The notes under the pieces were generated by a model. That model was not told where the DNA came from. It made no database searches and saw nothing but the letters and a program-made list of their open reading frames with translations. A stretch of DNA of 64,000 bases, taken from NCBI RefSeq assembly GCF_933775445.1, contig NW_026089405.1:1-64000 (forward strand). Direction: 5' to 3'. Position numbers and translations under genes: made by a program. This document shows positions 1-12,100 of the stretch, piece by piece; position 1 is the stretch's first letter, and every line of letters starts with the position of its first letter. This DNA comes from Argentina anserina (taxonomy: Eukaryota; Streptophyta; Magnoliopsida; Rosales; Rosaceae).

Positions 1-442
1 CTTTCTGATGCGAGTTTCTATTGAATTTGAGAGTGTTTCCAGTGTGGGCGTGTGTTTCTTTCAAACTGAGTATCTTTCTATCGTTTCAGTATGTTTACTA
101 TTGCAATTTGAGTATCTTCTCAATTCTCGTTTGAGTATCTTTCTAAACGGCTTTCGATGCGAGTTTTTCTAGAATTTGAGAGTGTTTCCAGTGTGGGCGT
201 GTGTTTCTTTCAAACTGAGTATCTTTTTACCGTTTGAGTATGTTTACTATTGCACTTTGAGTATCTTTTCAATTCTCGTTTGAGTATCTTTCTGAACGTC
301 TTTCGATGCGAGTTTTTCTTGAATTTGAGAGTATTTCCAGTGTGGGCGTGTGTTTCTTTCAAACTGAGTATCTTTCTATCGTTTGAGTATGTTTACTATT
401 GCAATCTGAGTATCTTTTCAATTCTCGTTTGAATATCTTTCT

Positions 443-1642
443 GTAAGGCTTTCTGATGCGAGTTTCTATTGAATTTGAGAGTGTTTCCAGTGTGGGCGTG
501 TGTTTGTTTCAAACTGAGTATCTTTCTATCGTTTAAGTATGTTTACTATTGCAATTTGAGTATCTTTTCAATTCTCGTTTGAGTATCTTTCTGTAAGCCT
601 TTCTGATGCGAGTTTCTATTGAATTTGAGAGTGTTTCCAGTGTGGGCGTGTGTTTCTTTCAAACTGAGTATCTTTCTATCGTTTGAGTATGTTTACTATT
701 GCACTTTGAGTATTTTTTCAATTCTCGTGTGAGTATCTTTCTGTAAGCCTTTCTGATGCGAGTTTCTTTTGAATTTGAGAGTGTTTCCAGTGTGGGCGTG
801 TGTTTCTTTCAAACTGAGTATCTTTCTATCGTTTGAGTATGTTTACTATTGCACTTTGAGTATTTTTTCAATTCTCGTGTGAGTATCTTTCTGTAAGCCT
901 TTCTGATGCGAGTTTCTTTTGAATTTGAGAGTGTTTCCAGTGTGGGCGTGTGTTTCTTTCAAACTGAGTATCTTTATATCGTTTGAGTATGTTTACTATT
1001 GCAATTTGAGTATCTTTTCAATTCTCGTTTGAGTATCTTTCTGTAAGCCTTTCTGATGCGAGTTTCTATTGAATTTTCGAGTGTTTCCAGTGTGGGCGTG
1101 TGTTTCTTTCAAACTGAGTATCTTTCTATCGTTTGAGTATGTTTACTATTGCAATTTGAGTATCTTTTCAATTCTCGTTTGAGTATCTTTCTGTAAGCCT
1201 TTCTGATGCGAGTTTTTATTGAATTTGAGAGTGTTTCCAGTGTGGGCGTGTGTTTCTTTCAAACTGAGTATCTTTCTATCGTTTGAGTATGTTTACTATT
1301 GCAATTTGAGTATCTTTTCAATTCTCGTTTGAGTATCTTTCTGTAAGGCTTTCTGATGCGAGTTTCTATTGAATTTGAGAGTGTTTCCAGTGTGGGCGTG
1401 TGTTTCTTTCAAACTGAGTATCTTTCTATCGTTTGAGTATGTTTACTATTGCAATTTGAGTATCTTTTCAATTCTCGTTTGAGTATCTTTCTGTAAGGCT
1501 TTCTGATGCGAGTTTCTATTGAATTTTAGAGTGTTTCCAGTGTGGGCGTGTGTTTCTTTCAAACTAAGTATCTTTCTATCGTTTGAGTATGTTTACTATT
1601 GCAATTTGAGTATCTTTTCAATTCTCGTTTGAGTATTTTTCT
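443..1642. repeat. Run of eight consecutive type B monomers
   Basis: Eight 150-bp B monomers start at 443, 593, 743, 893, 1043, 1193, 1343 and 1493, exactly 150 bp apart, and the run ends where a type A leader begins at 1643. The 593 and 743 monomers share the uncommon GAGTATTTTTTCAATTCTCG and CTCGTGTGAG, and the 743 and 893 monomers share GAGTTTCTTTTGAATTTGAG. This points to a local one-monomer duplication by unequal exchange. Confidence 0.9.
1343..1492 (+). repeat. Reference type B monomer, 150 bp
   Basis: Example of the 150-bp class. It begins GTAAGGCTTTCTGATGCGAG and continues TTTCTATTGAATTTGAG. Against type A it has a different 11-12 bp before GATGCGAG, including one extra T, and TTTCTATT rather than TTTTTCTT after it; the remaining 110 or so bases are nearly the same. 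In the middle of the window the B leader is mostly GTAAGCC, whereas near both ends it is often GTAAGGC, so this base helps tell lineages apart. Confidence 0.95.
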
Positions 1643-3697
1643 GAACGGCTTTCGATGCGAGTTTTTCTAGAATTTGAGAGTGTTTCCAGTGTGGGCGTGT
1701 GTTTCTTTCAAACTGAGTATCTTTTTACCGTTTGAGTATGTTTACTATTGCACTTTGAGTATCTTTTAAATTCTCGTTTGAGTATCTTTCTGTAAGCCTT
1801 TCTGATGCGAGTTTGTATTGAATTTGAGAGTGTTTCCAGTGTGGGCGTGTGTTTGTTTCAAACTGAGTATCTTTCTATCGTTTGAGTATGTTTACTATTA
1901 CAATTTGAGTATCTTTTCCATCCTCGTTTGAGTATCTTTCTGAACGGCTTTCGATGCGAATTTTTCTTGAATTTGAGAGTGTTTCCAGTGTGAGCGTTTG
2001 TTTCTCTCAAACTGAGTATCTTTCTATCGTTTGAGTATGTTTACTATTGCAATCTGAGTATCTTTTCAATTCTCGTTTGAGTATCTTTCTGTAAGGCTTT
2101 CTGATGCGAGTTTCTATTGAATTTGAGAGTATTTCCAGTGTGGGCGTGTGTTTCTTTCAAACTGAGTATCTTTCTATCGTTTGAGTATGTTTACTATTGC
2201 AATCTGAGTATCTTTTCAATTCTCGTTTGAATATCTTTCTGTAAGGCTTTCTGATGCGAGTTTCTATTGAATTTGAGAGTGTTTCCAGTGTGGGCGTGTG
2301 TTTCTTTCAAACTGAGTATCTTTCTATCGTTTGAGTATGTTTACTATTGCAATTTGAGTATCTTTTCAATTCTCGTTTGAGTATCTTTCTGAACGACTTT
2401 CGATGCGAGTTTTTCTTGAATTTGTGAGTGTTTCCAGTGTGGGCGTGTGTTTCTTTCAAACTGGGTATTTTCTATCATTTGAGTATGTTTACTATTGCAC
2501 TTTGAGTTTCTTTTCAATTATCGTTTGAGTATCTTTCTGTAAGCCTTTCTGATGCGAGTTTCTATTGAATTTGAGAGTGTTTCCAGTGTGGGCGTGTGTT
2601 TCTTTCAAACTGAGTATCTTTCTACCGTTTGAGTATGTTTACTATTGCAATTGGAGTATCTTTTCAATTCTCCTTTGAGTATCTTTCTGTAAGTCTTTCT
2701 GATGCGAGTTTCTATTGAATTTGAGAGTGTTTCCAGTGTGGGCGTGTGTTTCTTTCAAACTGAGTATCTTTCTACCGTTTGAGTATGTTTACTATTGCAC
2801 TTTGAGTATCTTTTCAATTCTCGTTTGAGTATCTTTCTGTAAGCCTTTCTGATGCGAGTTTCTATTGAATTTGAGAGTGTTTCCAGTGTGGGCGTGTGTT
2901 TCTTTCAAACTGAGTATCTTTCTATCGTTTGAGTATGTTTACTATTGCAATCTGAGTATCTTTTCAATTCTAGTTTGACTATCTTTCTGTAAGGCTTTCT
3001 GATGCGAGTTTCTATTGAATTTGAGAGTATTTCCAGTGTGGGCGTGTGTTTCTTTCAAACTGAGTATCTTTCTATCGTTTGAGTATGTTTACTATTGCAA
3101 TCTGAGTATCTTTTCAATTCACGTTTGAGTATCTTTCTGTAAGGCTTTCTGATGCGAGTTTCTATTGAATTTGAAAGTATTTCCAGTGTGGGCGTGTGTT
3201 TCTTTCAAACTGAGTATCTTTCTATCGTTTGAGTATGTTTACTATTGCAATCTAAGTATCTTTTCAATTCTCGTTTGAGTATCTTTCTGTAAGGCTTTCT
3301 GATGCGAGTTTCTATTGAATTTGAGAGTGTTTCCAGTGTGGGCGTGTGTTTCTTTCAAACTGAGTATCTTTCTATCGTTTGAGTATGTTTACTATTGCAA
3401 TTTGAGTATCTTTTCAATTCTCGTTTGAGTATCTTTCTGAACGGCTTTCGATGCGAGTTTTTCTTGAATTTCAGAGTGTTTCCAGTGTGGGCGTGTGTTT
3501 GTTTCAAACTGAGTATCTTTCTATCGTTTGAGTATGTTTACTATTGTAATTTGAGAATCTTTTCAATTCTCGTTTGAGTATCTTTCTGTAAGCCTTTCTG
3601 ATGCGAGTTTCTATTGAATTTGAGAGTGTTTCCAGTGTGGGCGTGTGTTTGTTTCAAACTGAGTATCTTTCTATCGTTTGAGTATGTTTACTATTAC

Positions 3698-3705
3698 AAT
3701 TTGAG
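3698..3705. other. 68-bp deletion junction at an 8-bp direct repeat
   Basis: ACAATTTGAG is joined directly to GAGTGTTTCCAGTGTGAGCG here, skipping the rest of the GAGTAT blocks and the GATGCGAG core. In the related copy at about 1,901-1,977 the two AATTTGAG words are separate, 68 bp apart, and the following TGAGCGTTTGTTTCTCTC variant is shared. The junction is therefore a simple deletion between AATTTGAG direct repeats within one monomer. Confidence 0.85.
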
Positions 3706-4118
3706 AGTGTTTCCAGTGTGAGCGTTTGTTTCTCTCAAACTGAGTATCTTTCTATCGTTTGAGTATGTTTACTATTGCAATCTGAGTATCTTTTCAATTC
3801 TCGTTTGAGTATCTTTCTGTAAGGCTCTCTGATGCGAGTTTCTATTTAATTTGAGAGTATTTCCAGTGTGGGCGGGTGTTTCTTTCAAACTGAGTATCTT
3901 TCTATCGTTTGAGTATGTTTACTATTACAATCTGAGTATCTTTTCAATTCTCGTTTGAGTATCTTTCTGTAAGGCTTTCTGATGCGAGTTTCTATTGAAT
4001 TTGAGAGTGTTTCCAGTGTGGGCGTGTGTTTCTTTCAAACTGAGTATCTTTCTATCGTTTGAGTATGTTTACTATTGCAATTTGAGTATCTTTTCAATCC
4101 TCGTTTGAGTATCTTTCT

Positions 4119-4244
4119 GAACGGCTTTCGATGCGAGTTTTTCTTGAATTTCAGAGTGTTTCCAGTGTGGGCGTGTGTTTGTTTCAAACTGAGTATCTTT
4201 CTATCGTTTCAGTATGTTTACTATTGCAATTTGAGTATCTTTCT
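4119..4244. repeat. 126-bp monomer lacking one 23-bp block
   Basis: The distance between the GAACGG leaders at 4,119 and 4,245 is 126 rather than 149 bp. The missing piece is the 23-bp block that begins GAGTATCTTTTCAATTCTCG, so GCAATTTGAG runs straight into TATCTTTCTGAACGG. A length of 126 is divisible by three. That lets an otherwise closed frame run on to 102 codons here, which shows how repeat length alone makes and breaks these open frames. Confidence 0.9.
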
Positions 4245-5437
4245 GAACGGCTTTCGATGCGAGTTTTTCTTGAATTTGAGAGTGTTTCCAGTGTGGGCGT
4301 GTGTTTCTCTCAAACTGAGTATCTTTCTATCGTTTGAGTATGTTTACTATTGCACTTTGAGTATCTTTTCAATTCTCGTTTGAGTATCTTTCTGAACGGC
4401 TTTCGATGCGAGTTTTTCTTGAATTTGAAAGTGTTTCCAGTGTGGGCGTGTGTTTGTTTCAAACTGAGTATCTTTCTATCGTTTGAGTATGTTTACTATT
4501 ACAATTTGAGTATCTTTTCAATCCTCGTTTGAGTATCTTTCTGAACGGCTTTCGATGCGAGTTTTTCTTGAATTTTAGAGTGTTTCCAGTGTGGGCGTGT
4601 GTTTCTCTCAAACTGAGTATCTTTCTATCGTTTGAGTATGTTTACTATTGCACTTTGAGTATCTTTTCAATTCTCGTTTGAGTATCTTTCTGAACGGCTT
4701 TCGATGCGAGTTTTTCTTGAATTTGAAAGTGTTTCCAGTGTGGGCGTGTGTTTCTTTCAAACTGAGTATCTTTCTACCGTTTGAGTATGTTTACTATTAC
4801 AATTTGAGTATCTTTTCAATCCTCGTTTGAGTATCTTTCTGAACGGCTTTCGATGCGAGTTTTTCTTGAATTTTAGAGTGTTTCCAGTGTGGGCGTGTGT
4901 TTCTTTCAAACTGAGTATCTTTCTATCGTTTGAGTATGTTTACTATTGCAATTTGAGTATCTTTTCAATTCTCGTTTGAGTATCTTTCTAAACGACTTTC
5001 GATGCGAGTTTTTCTTGAATTTTAGAGTGTTTCCAGTGTGGGCGTGTGTTTCTTTCAAACTGAGTATCTTTCTACCGTTTGAGTATGTTTACTATTGCAC
5101 TTTGAGTATGTTTTAAATTCTCGTTTGAGTATCTTTCTGTAAGCCTTTCTGATGCGAGTTTCTATTAAATTTGAGAGTGTTTCCAGTGTGGGCGTGTGTT
5201 TGTTTCAAACTGAGTATCTTTCTATCCTTTGAGTATGTTTACTATTACAATTTGAGTATCTTTTCAATCCTCGTTTGAGTATCTTTCTGAATGGCTTTCG
5301 ATGCGAATTTTTCTTGAATTTGAGAGTGTTTCCAGTGTGGGCGTTTGTTTCTCTAAAACTGAGTATCTTTCTATCGTTTGAGTATGTTTACTATTGCAAT
5401 TTGAGTATCTTTTAAATTCTCGTTTGAGTATCTTTCT

Positions 5438-6334
5438 GAACGGCTTTCGATGCGAGTTTTTCTTGAATTTCAGAGTGTTTCCAGTGTGGGCGTGTGTTTC
5501 TTTCCAACTGAGTATTTTTCTATCGTTTGAGTATGTTTACAATTGCAATTTGAGTATCTTTTCAATTCTCGTTTGAGTATCTTTCTGTAAGGCTTGCTGA
5601 TGCGAGTTTCTATTGAATTTTAGAGTGTTTCCTGTGTGTGCGTGTGTTTCTTTCAAACTGAGTATATTTCTATCGTTTGAGTATGTTTACTATTGCAATT
5701 TGAATATCTTTTCAATTCTCATTTGAGTATCTTTCTGAATGACTTTCGATGCGAGTTTTTCTTGAATTTTAGAGTGTTTCCAGTGTGGGCGTGTGTTTCT
5801 TTCAAACTGAGTATCTTTCTATCGTTTGAGTATGTTTACTATTGCACTTTGAGTATCTTTTCAATTCTCGTTTGAGTATCTTTCTGTAAGCCTTTCTGAT
5901 GCGAGTTTCTATTGAATTTGAGAGTGTTTACAGTGTGGGCGTGTGTTTCTTTCAAACTGAGTATCTTTCTTTCGTTTGAGTATGTTTACTATTGCAATCT
6001 GAGTATCTTTTCAATTCTCGTTTGAGTATCTTTCTGAACGGCTTTCGATGTGAGTTTTTCTTGAATTTCAGAGTGTTTCCAGTGTGGGCGTGTGTTTCTT
6101 TCAAACTGAGTATCTTTCTATCGTTTGAGTATGTTTACTATTGCAATTTGAGTATCTTTTCAATTCTCGTTTGAGTATCTTTCTGTAAGCCTTTCTGATG
6201 CGAGTTTCTATTGAATTTTAGAGTGTTTCTAATGTGGGCGTGTGTTTCTTTCAAACCTAGTATCGTTCTATCGTTTGAGTATGTTTACTATTGCAATTTG
6301 AGTATCTTTTCAATTCTCGTTTGAGTATCTTTCT
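5438..6334. repeat. Three perfect A-B dimers of 299 bp
   Basis: Leaders alternate A and B at 5,438 (A), 5,587 (B), 5,737 (A), 5,886 (B), 6,036 (A) and 6,185 (B), with spacings of 149 and 150 in strict turn. This 299-bp dimer is the simplest HOR in the window and recurs at +4,241. Alternating A-B dimers are the known ground state of some other satellites, such as primate alpha satellite; the parallel here is structural only. Confidence 0.9.
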
Positions 6335-8044
6335 GAACGGCTTTCGATGCGAGTTTTTCTTGAATTTGAGAGTGTTTCAGTGTGGGCGTGTGTTTCTCTC
6401 AAACTGAGTATCTTTCTATCGTTTGAGTATGTTTACTATTGCAATTTGAGTATCTTTTCAATTCTCGTTTGAGTATCTTTCTGAACGGCTTTCGATGCGA
6501 GTTTTTCTTGAATTTGAGAGTGTTTCAGTGTGGGCGTGTGTTTCTTTCAAACTGAGTATCTTTCTACCGTTTGAGTATGTTTACAATTACAATTTGAGTA
6601 TCTTTTCAATTCTCGGTTGAGTATCTTTCTGAACGGCTTTCGAATGCGAGTTTCTATTGAATTTTAGACTGTTTCCAATGTGGGCGTGTGTTTCTTTCAA
6701 ACTGAGTATCTTTCTATCGTTTGAGTATGTTTACTATTGCAATATGAGTATCTTTTCAATTCTCGTTTGAGTATCTTTCTAAACGACTTTCGATGCGAGT
6801 TTTTCTTGAATTTTAGAGTGTTTCCAGTGTGGGCGTGTGTTTCTTTCAAACTGAGTATCTTTCTACCGTTTGAGTATGTTTACTATTGCACTTTGAGTAT
6901 CTTTTCAATTCTCATTTGAGTATCTTTCTGTAAGCCTTTCTGATGCGAGTTTCTATTGAATTTGAGAGTGTTTCTAGTGTGGGCGTGTGTTTGTTTCAAA
7001 CTGAGTATCTTTCTATCGTTTGAGTATGTTTACTATTACAATTTGAGTATCTTTTCAATCCTCGTTTGAGTATCTTTCTGAACGGCTTTCGATGCGAGTT
7101 TTTCTTGAATTTTAGAGTGTTTCCAGTGTGGGCGTGTGTTTCTCTCAAACTGAGTATCTTTCTATCGTTTGAGTATGTTTACTATTGCACTTTGAGTATC
7201 TTTTAAATTCTCGTTTGAGTATCTTTCTGAACGGCTTTCGATGCGAGTTTTTCTTGAATTTGAGAGTGTTTCCAGTGTGGGCGTGTGTTTCTTTCAAACT
7301 GAGTATCTTTCTACCGTTTGAGTATGTTTACAATTGCAATATGAGTATCTTTTCAATTCTCGTTTGAGTATCTTTCTAAACGACTTTCGATGCGAGTTTT
7401 TCTTGAATTTTAGAGTGTTTCCAGTGTGGGCGTGTGTTTCTTTCAAACTGAGTATCTTTCTACCGTTTGAGTATGTTTACTATTGCACTTTGAGTATCTT
7501 TTCAATTCTCGTTTGAGTATCTTTCTGTAAGCCTTTCTGATGCGAGTTTCTATTGAATTTGAGAGTGTTTCTAGTGTGGGCGTGTGTTTGTTTCAAACTG
7601 AGTATCTTTCTATCGTTTGAGTATGTTTACTATTGCACTTTGAGTATCTTTTCAATTCTCGTTTGAGTATCTTTCTATAAGCCTTTCTGACGCGAATTTC
7701 TATTGAATTTGAGACTGTTTCCAGTGTGGGCGTGTGTTACTTTCAAACTGAGTATCTTTCTATCGTTTGAGTATGTTTACTATTGCACTTTGAGTATCTT
7801 TTCAATTCTCGTTTGAGTATCTTTCTGTAAGCCTTTCTGATCCGAGTTTCTATTGAATTTGAGAGTGTTTCCAGTGTGGGCGTGTGTTTCTTTCAAACTG
7901 AGTATCTTTCTATCGTTTGAGTATGTTTACTATTGCACTTTGAGTATCTTTTCAATTCTCGTTTGAGTATCTTTCTATAAGCCTTTCTAACGCGAATTTC
8001 TATTGAATTTGAGAGTGTTTCCAGTGTGGGCGTGTGTTTCTTTC

Positions 8045-8194
8045 AAACTGAGTATCTTTTCTATCGTTTCAGTATGTTTACTATAGCAATTTGAGTATCT
8101 TTTCAATTCTCGTTTGAGTATCTTTCTGAACGGCTTTCGATGCGAGTTTTTCTTGAATTTGAGAGTGTTTCCAGTGTGGGCGTGTATTTCTTTC
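8045..8194. repeat. Monomer present in copy one, lost from copy two
   Basis: This monomer carries TCTTTTCTATCGTTTCAG and TTACTATAGCAATTTG and ends with the CGTGTATTTC variant. Upstream of it the offset between the two copies is 4,241 bp; from the GCTTTTCTGATGCG monomer (8,281 versus 12,372) onward it is 4,091 bp, exactly 150 less. One whole monomer is therefore absent from copy two. A monomer with the same TATAGC signature is a fixed member of the 1,254-bp HOR (for example near 17,265). Confidence 0.85.
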
Positions 8195-8736
8195 AAACTG
8201 AGTATCTTTCTATCGTTTGAGTATGTTTACTATTGCACTTTGAGTATCTTTTAAATTCTCGTTTGAGTATCTTTCTGTAAGCTTTTCTGATGCGAGTTTT
8301 TCTTGAATTTGAGTGTGTTTCCAGTGTCGGCTTGTGTTTCTTTCAAACTGAGTATCTTTCTACCGTTTGAGTATGTTTACTATTGCACTTTGAGTATCTT
8401 TTCAATTCTCATTTGAGTATCTTTCTGTAAGCCTTTCTGATGCGAGTTTCTATTGAATTTAAGAGTGTTTCTAATGTGGGCGTGTGTTTGTTTCAAACTG
8501 AGTATCTTTCTATCGTTTGAGTATGTTTACTATTACAATTTGTGTATCTTTTCAATTCTCGTTTGAGTATCTTTCTGAACGGCTTTCGATGCGAGTTTTT
8601 CTTGAGTTTGAGAGTGTTTCCAGTGTGGGCGTGTGTTTCTTTCAAACTGAGTATCTTTCTACCGTTTGAGTATGTTTACTATTGCACTTTGAGTATCTTT
8701 TCAATTCTCATTTGAGTATCTTTCTGAACGGCTTTC

Positions 8737-8793
8737 GATGCGAGTTTTTCTTGAATTTGAGAGTGTTTCTAGTGTGGGCGTGTATTTGTTTCT
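8737..8793. repeat. 57-bp truncated monomer, founder type
   Basis: Two GATGCGAG cores are only 57 bp apart. The monomer runs as far as TGTTTCTAGTGTGGGCGTGT and ATTTGTTTC and then jumps to CTGATGCGAG of the next one, losing about 93 bp. The break lies in a shared TTTC. The same truncated monomer occurs at junctions near 8,790, 12,891, 16,146, 18,001, 19,252, 20,507, 21,761, 23,014, 24,267, 25,221, 27,226, 27,731, 28,682, 30,686, 31,941, 33,341 and 40,590. A single deletion was evidently copied many times with the HORs that contain it. The first three copies have GTATTTGTTTC; the others have GTGTTTGTTTC. Confidence 0.93.
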
Positions 8794-9140
8794 GATGCGA
8801 GTTTCTATTGAATTTTAGAGTGTTTCCAGTGTGGGCGTGTGTTTCTTTCAAACTGAGTATCTTTCTACCGTTTGAGTATGTTTACAATTGCAATATGAGT
8901 ATCTTTTCAATTCTCGTTTGAGTATCTTTCTAAACGACTTTCGATGCGAGTTTTTCTTGAATTTTAGAGTGTTTCCAGTGTGGGCGTGTGTTTCTTTCAA
9001 ACTGAGTATCTTTCTACCGTTTGAGTATGTTTACAATTGCAATTTGAGTATCTTTTCAATTCTCGGTTGAGTATCTTTCTGAACGGCTTTCGAATGCGAG
9101 TTTCTATTGAATTTTAGACTGTTTCCAATGTGGGCGTGTG

Positions 9141-12100
9141 TTTCTTTCAAACTGAGTATCTTTCTATCGTTTGAGTATGTTTACTATTGCAATTTGAGTA
9201 TCTTTTCAATTCTCGTTTGAGTATCTTTCTAAACGACTTTCGATGCGAGTTTTTCTTGAATTTTAGAGTGTTTCCAGTGTGGGCGTGTGTTTCTTTCAAA
9301 CTGAGTATCTTTCTACCGTTTGAGTATGTTTACTATTGCACTTTGAGTATGTTTTAAATTCTCGTTTGAGTATCTTTCTGTAAGCCTTTCTGATGCGAGT
9401 TTCTATTAAATTTGAGAGTGTTTCCAGTGTGGGCGTGTGTTTGTTTCAAACTGAGTATCTTTCTATCCTTTGAGTATGTTTACTATTACAATTTGAGTAT
9501 CTTTTCAATCCTCGTTTGAGTATCTTTCTGAATGGCTTTCGATGCGAATTTTTCTTGAATTTGAGAGTGTTTCCAGTGTGGGCGTTTGTTTCTCTAAAAC
9601 TGAGTATCTTTCTATCGTTTGAGTATGTTTACTATTGCAATTTGAGTATCTTTTAAATTCTCGTTTGAGTATCTTTCTGAACGGCTTTCGATGCGAGTTT
9701 TTCTTGAATTTCAGAGTGTTTCCAGTGTGGGCGTGTGTTTCTTTCCAACTGAGTATTTTTCTATCGTTTGAGTATGTTTACAATTGCAATTTGAGTATCT
9801 TTTCAATTCTCGTTTGAGTATCTTTCTGTAAGGCTTGCTGATGCGAGTTTCTATTGAATTTTAGAGTGTTTCCTGTGTGTGCGTGTGTTTCTTTCAAACT
9901 GAGTATATTTCTATCGTTTAAGTATGTTTACTATTGCAATTTGAATATCTTTTCAATTCTCATTTGAGTATCTTTCTGAATGACTTTCGATGCGAGTTTT
10001 TCTTGAATTTTAGAGTGTTTCCAGTGTGGGCGTGTGTTTCTTTCAAACTGAGTATCTTTCTATCGTTTGAGTATGTTTACTATTGCACTTTGAGTATCTT
10101 TTCAATTCTCGTTTGAGTATCTTTCTGTAAGCCTTTCTGATGCGAGTTTCTATTGAATTTGAGAGTGTTTACAGTGTGGGCGTGTGTTTCTTTCAAACTG
10201 AGTATCTTTCTTTCGTTTGAGTATGTTTACTATTGCAATCTGAGTATCTTTTCAATTCTCGTTTGAGTATCTTTCTGAACGGCTTTCGATGTGAGTTTTT
10301 CTTGAATTTCAGAGTGTTTCCAGTGTGGGCGTGTGTTTCTTTCAAACTGAGTATCTTTCTATCGTTTGAGTATGTTTACTATTGCAATTTGAGTATCTTT
10401 TCAATTCTCGTTTGAGTATCTTTCTGTAAGCCTTTCTGATGCGAGTTTCTATTGAATTTTAGAGTGTTTCTAATGTGGACGTGTGTTTCTTTCAAACCTA
10501 GTATCGTTCTATCGTTTGAGTATGTTTACTATTGCAATTTGAGTATCTTTTCAATTCTCGTTTGAGTATCTTTCTGAACGGCTTTCGATGCGAGTTTTTC
10601 TTGAATTTGAGAGTGTTTCAGTGTGGGCGTGTGTTTCTCTCAAACTGAGTATCTTTCTATCGTTTGAGTATGTTTACTATTGCAATTTGAGTATCTTTTC
10701 AATTCTCGTTTGAGTATCTTTCTGAACGGCTTTCGATGCGAGTTTTTCTTGAATTTAAGAGTGTTTCAGTGTGGGCGTGTGTTTCTTTCAAACTGAGTAT
10801 CTTTCTACCGTTTGAGTATGTTTACTATTGCACTTTGAGTATCTTTTCAATTCTCGGTTGAGTATCTTTCTGAACGGCTTTCGAATGCGAGTTTCTATTG
10901 AATTTTAGACTGTTTCCAATGTGGGCGTGTGTTTCTTTCAAACTGAGTATCTTTCTATCGTTTGAGTATGTTTACTATTGCAATATGAGTATCTTTTCAA
11001 TTCTCGTTTGAGTATCTTTCTAAACGACTTTCGATGCGAGTTTTTCTTGAATTTTAGAGTGTTTCCAGTGTGGGCGTGTGTTTCTTTCAAACTGAGTATC
11101 TTTCTACCGTTTGAGTATGTTTACTATTGCACTTTGAGTATCTTTTCAATTCTCATTTGAGTATCTTTCTGTAAGCCTTTCTGATGCGAGTTTCTATTGA
11201 ATTTGAGAGTGTTTCTAGTGTGGGCGTGTGTTTGTTTCAAACTGAGTATCTTTCTATCGTTTGAGTATGTTTACTATTACAATTTGAGTATCTTTTCAAT
11301 CCTCGTTTGAGTATCTTTCTGAACGGCTTTCGATGCGAGTTTTTCTTGAATTTTAGAGTGTTTCCAGTGTGGGCGTGTGTTTCTCTCAAACTGAGTATCT
11401 TTCTATCGTTTGAGTATGTTTACTATTGCACTTTGAGTATCTTTTAAATTCTCGTTTGAGTATCTTTCTGAACGGCTTTCGATGCGAGTTTTTCTTGAAT
11501 TTGAGAGTGTTTCCAGTGTGGGCGTGTGTTTCTTTCAAACTGAGTATCTTTCTACCGTTTGAGTATGTTTACAATTGCAATATGAGTATCTTTTCAATTC
11601 TCGTTTGAGTATCTTTCTAAACGACTTTCGATGCGAGTTTTTCTTGAATTTTAGAGTGTTTCCAGTGTGGGCGTGTGTTTCTTTCAAACTGAGTATCTTT
11701 CTACCGTTTGAGTATGTTTACTATTGCACTTTGAGTATCTTTTCAATTCTCGTTTGAGTATCTTTCTGTAAGCCTTTCTGATGCGAGTTTCTATTGAATT
11801 TGAGAGTGTTTCTAGTGTGGGCGTGTGTTTGTTTCAAACTGAGTATCTTTCTATCGTTTGAGTATGTTTACTATTGCACTTTGAGTATCTTTTCAATTCT
11901 CGTTTGAGTATCTTTCTATAAGCCTTTCTGACGCGAATTTCTATTGAATTTGAGACTGTTTCCAGTGTGGGCGTGTGTTACTTTCAAACTGAGTATCTTT
12001 CTATCGTTTGAGTATGTTTACTATTGCACTTTGAGTATCTTTTCAATTCTCGTTTGAGTATCTTTCTGTAAGCCTTTCTGATCCGAGTTTCTATTGAATT

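Larger units (their letters stand above)
1..4899. repeat. Left zone of mixed A and B monomers
   Basis: About 33 monomers without a clear long HOR. Typical variants are GTAAGGC leaders, GCAATCTGAGTATC, GAGAGTATTTCCAG and the combination of AATTTCAGAG with TTTGTTTCAAACTGAG in the same monomer (near 3,470-3,515 and 4,150-4,195). The same variants return in the 48.9-62 kb zone. A segment around 1.80-2.16 kb and one around 3.59-3.89 kb share a rare TGAGCGTTTGTTTCTCTC variant and are probably duplicates, the second carrying a 68-bp deletion. The lack of a strong long period suggests an older, less recently homogenised part of the array. Confidence 0.8.
4900..9140. repeat. 4,241-bp higher-order repeat, first copy
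   Basis: About 28 monomers whose rare variants recur 4,241 bp downstream. Examples are the GAGTATGTTTTAAATTC variant near 5,105 and 9,346, CTATCCTTTGAG near 5,221 and 9,462, the GTTTCCTGTGTGTGCG variant near 5,628 and 9,869, GTGTTTACAGTG near 5,924 and 10,165, and GTTTCTAATGTGG near 6,225 and 10,466. The last 280 bp or so (about 8,860-9,140) does not match the end of copy two and resembles the 6.58-6.85 kb stretch, so the join itself is rearranged. Left limit near 4,900 is where AATTTTAGAG context stops matching. Confidence 0.82.

Noticed and set aside
4075..4383. The longest open frame (102 codons, + strand)
   Set aside because: It exists only because the 126-bp monomer at 4,119-4,244 keeps the frame open. 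It encodes the same repeat-derived peptide nearly twice.
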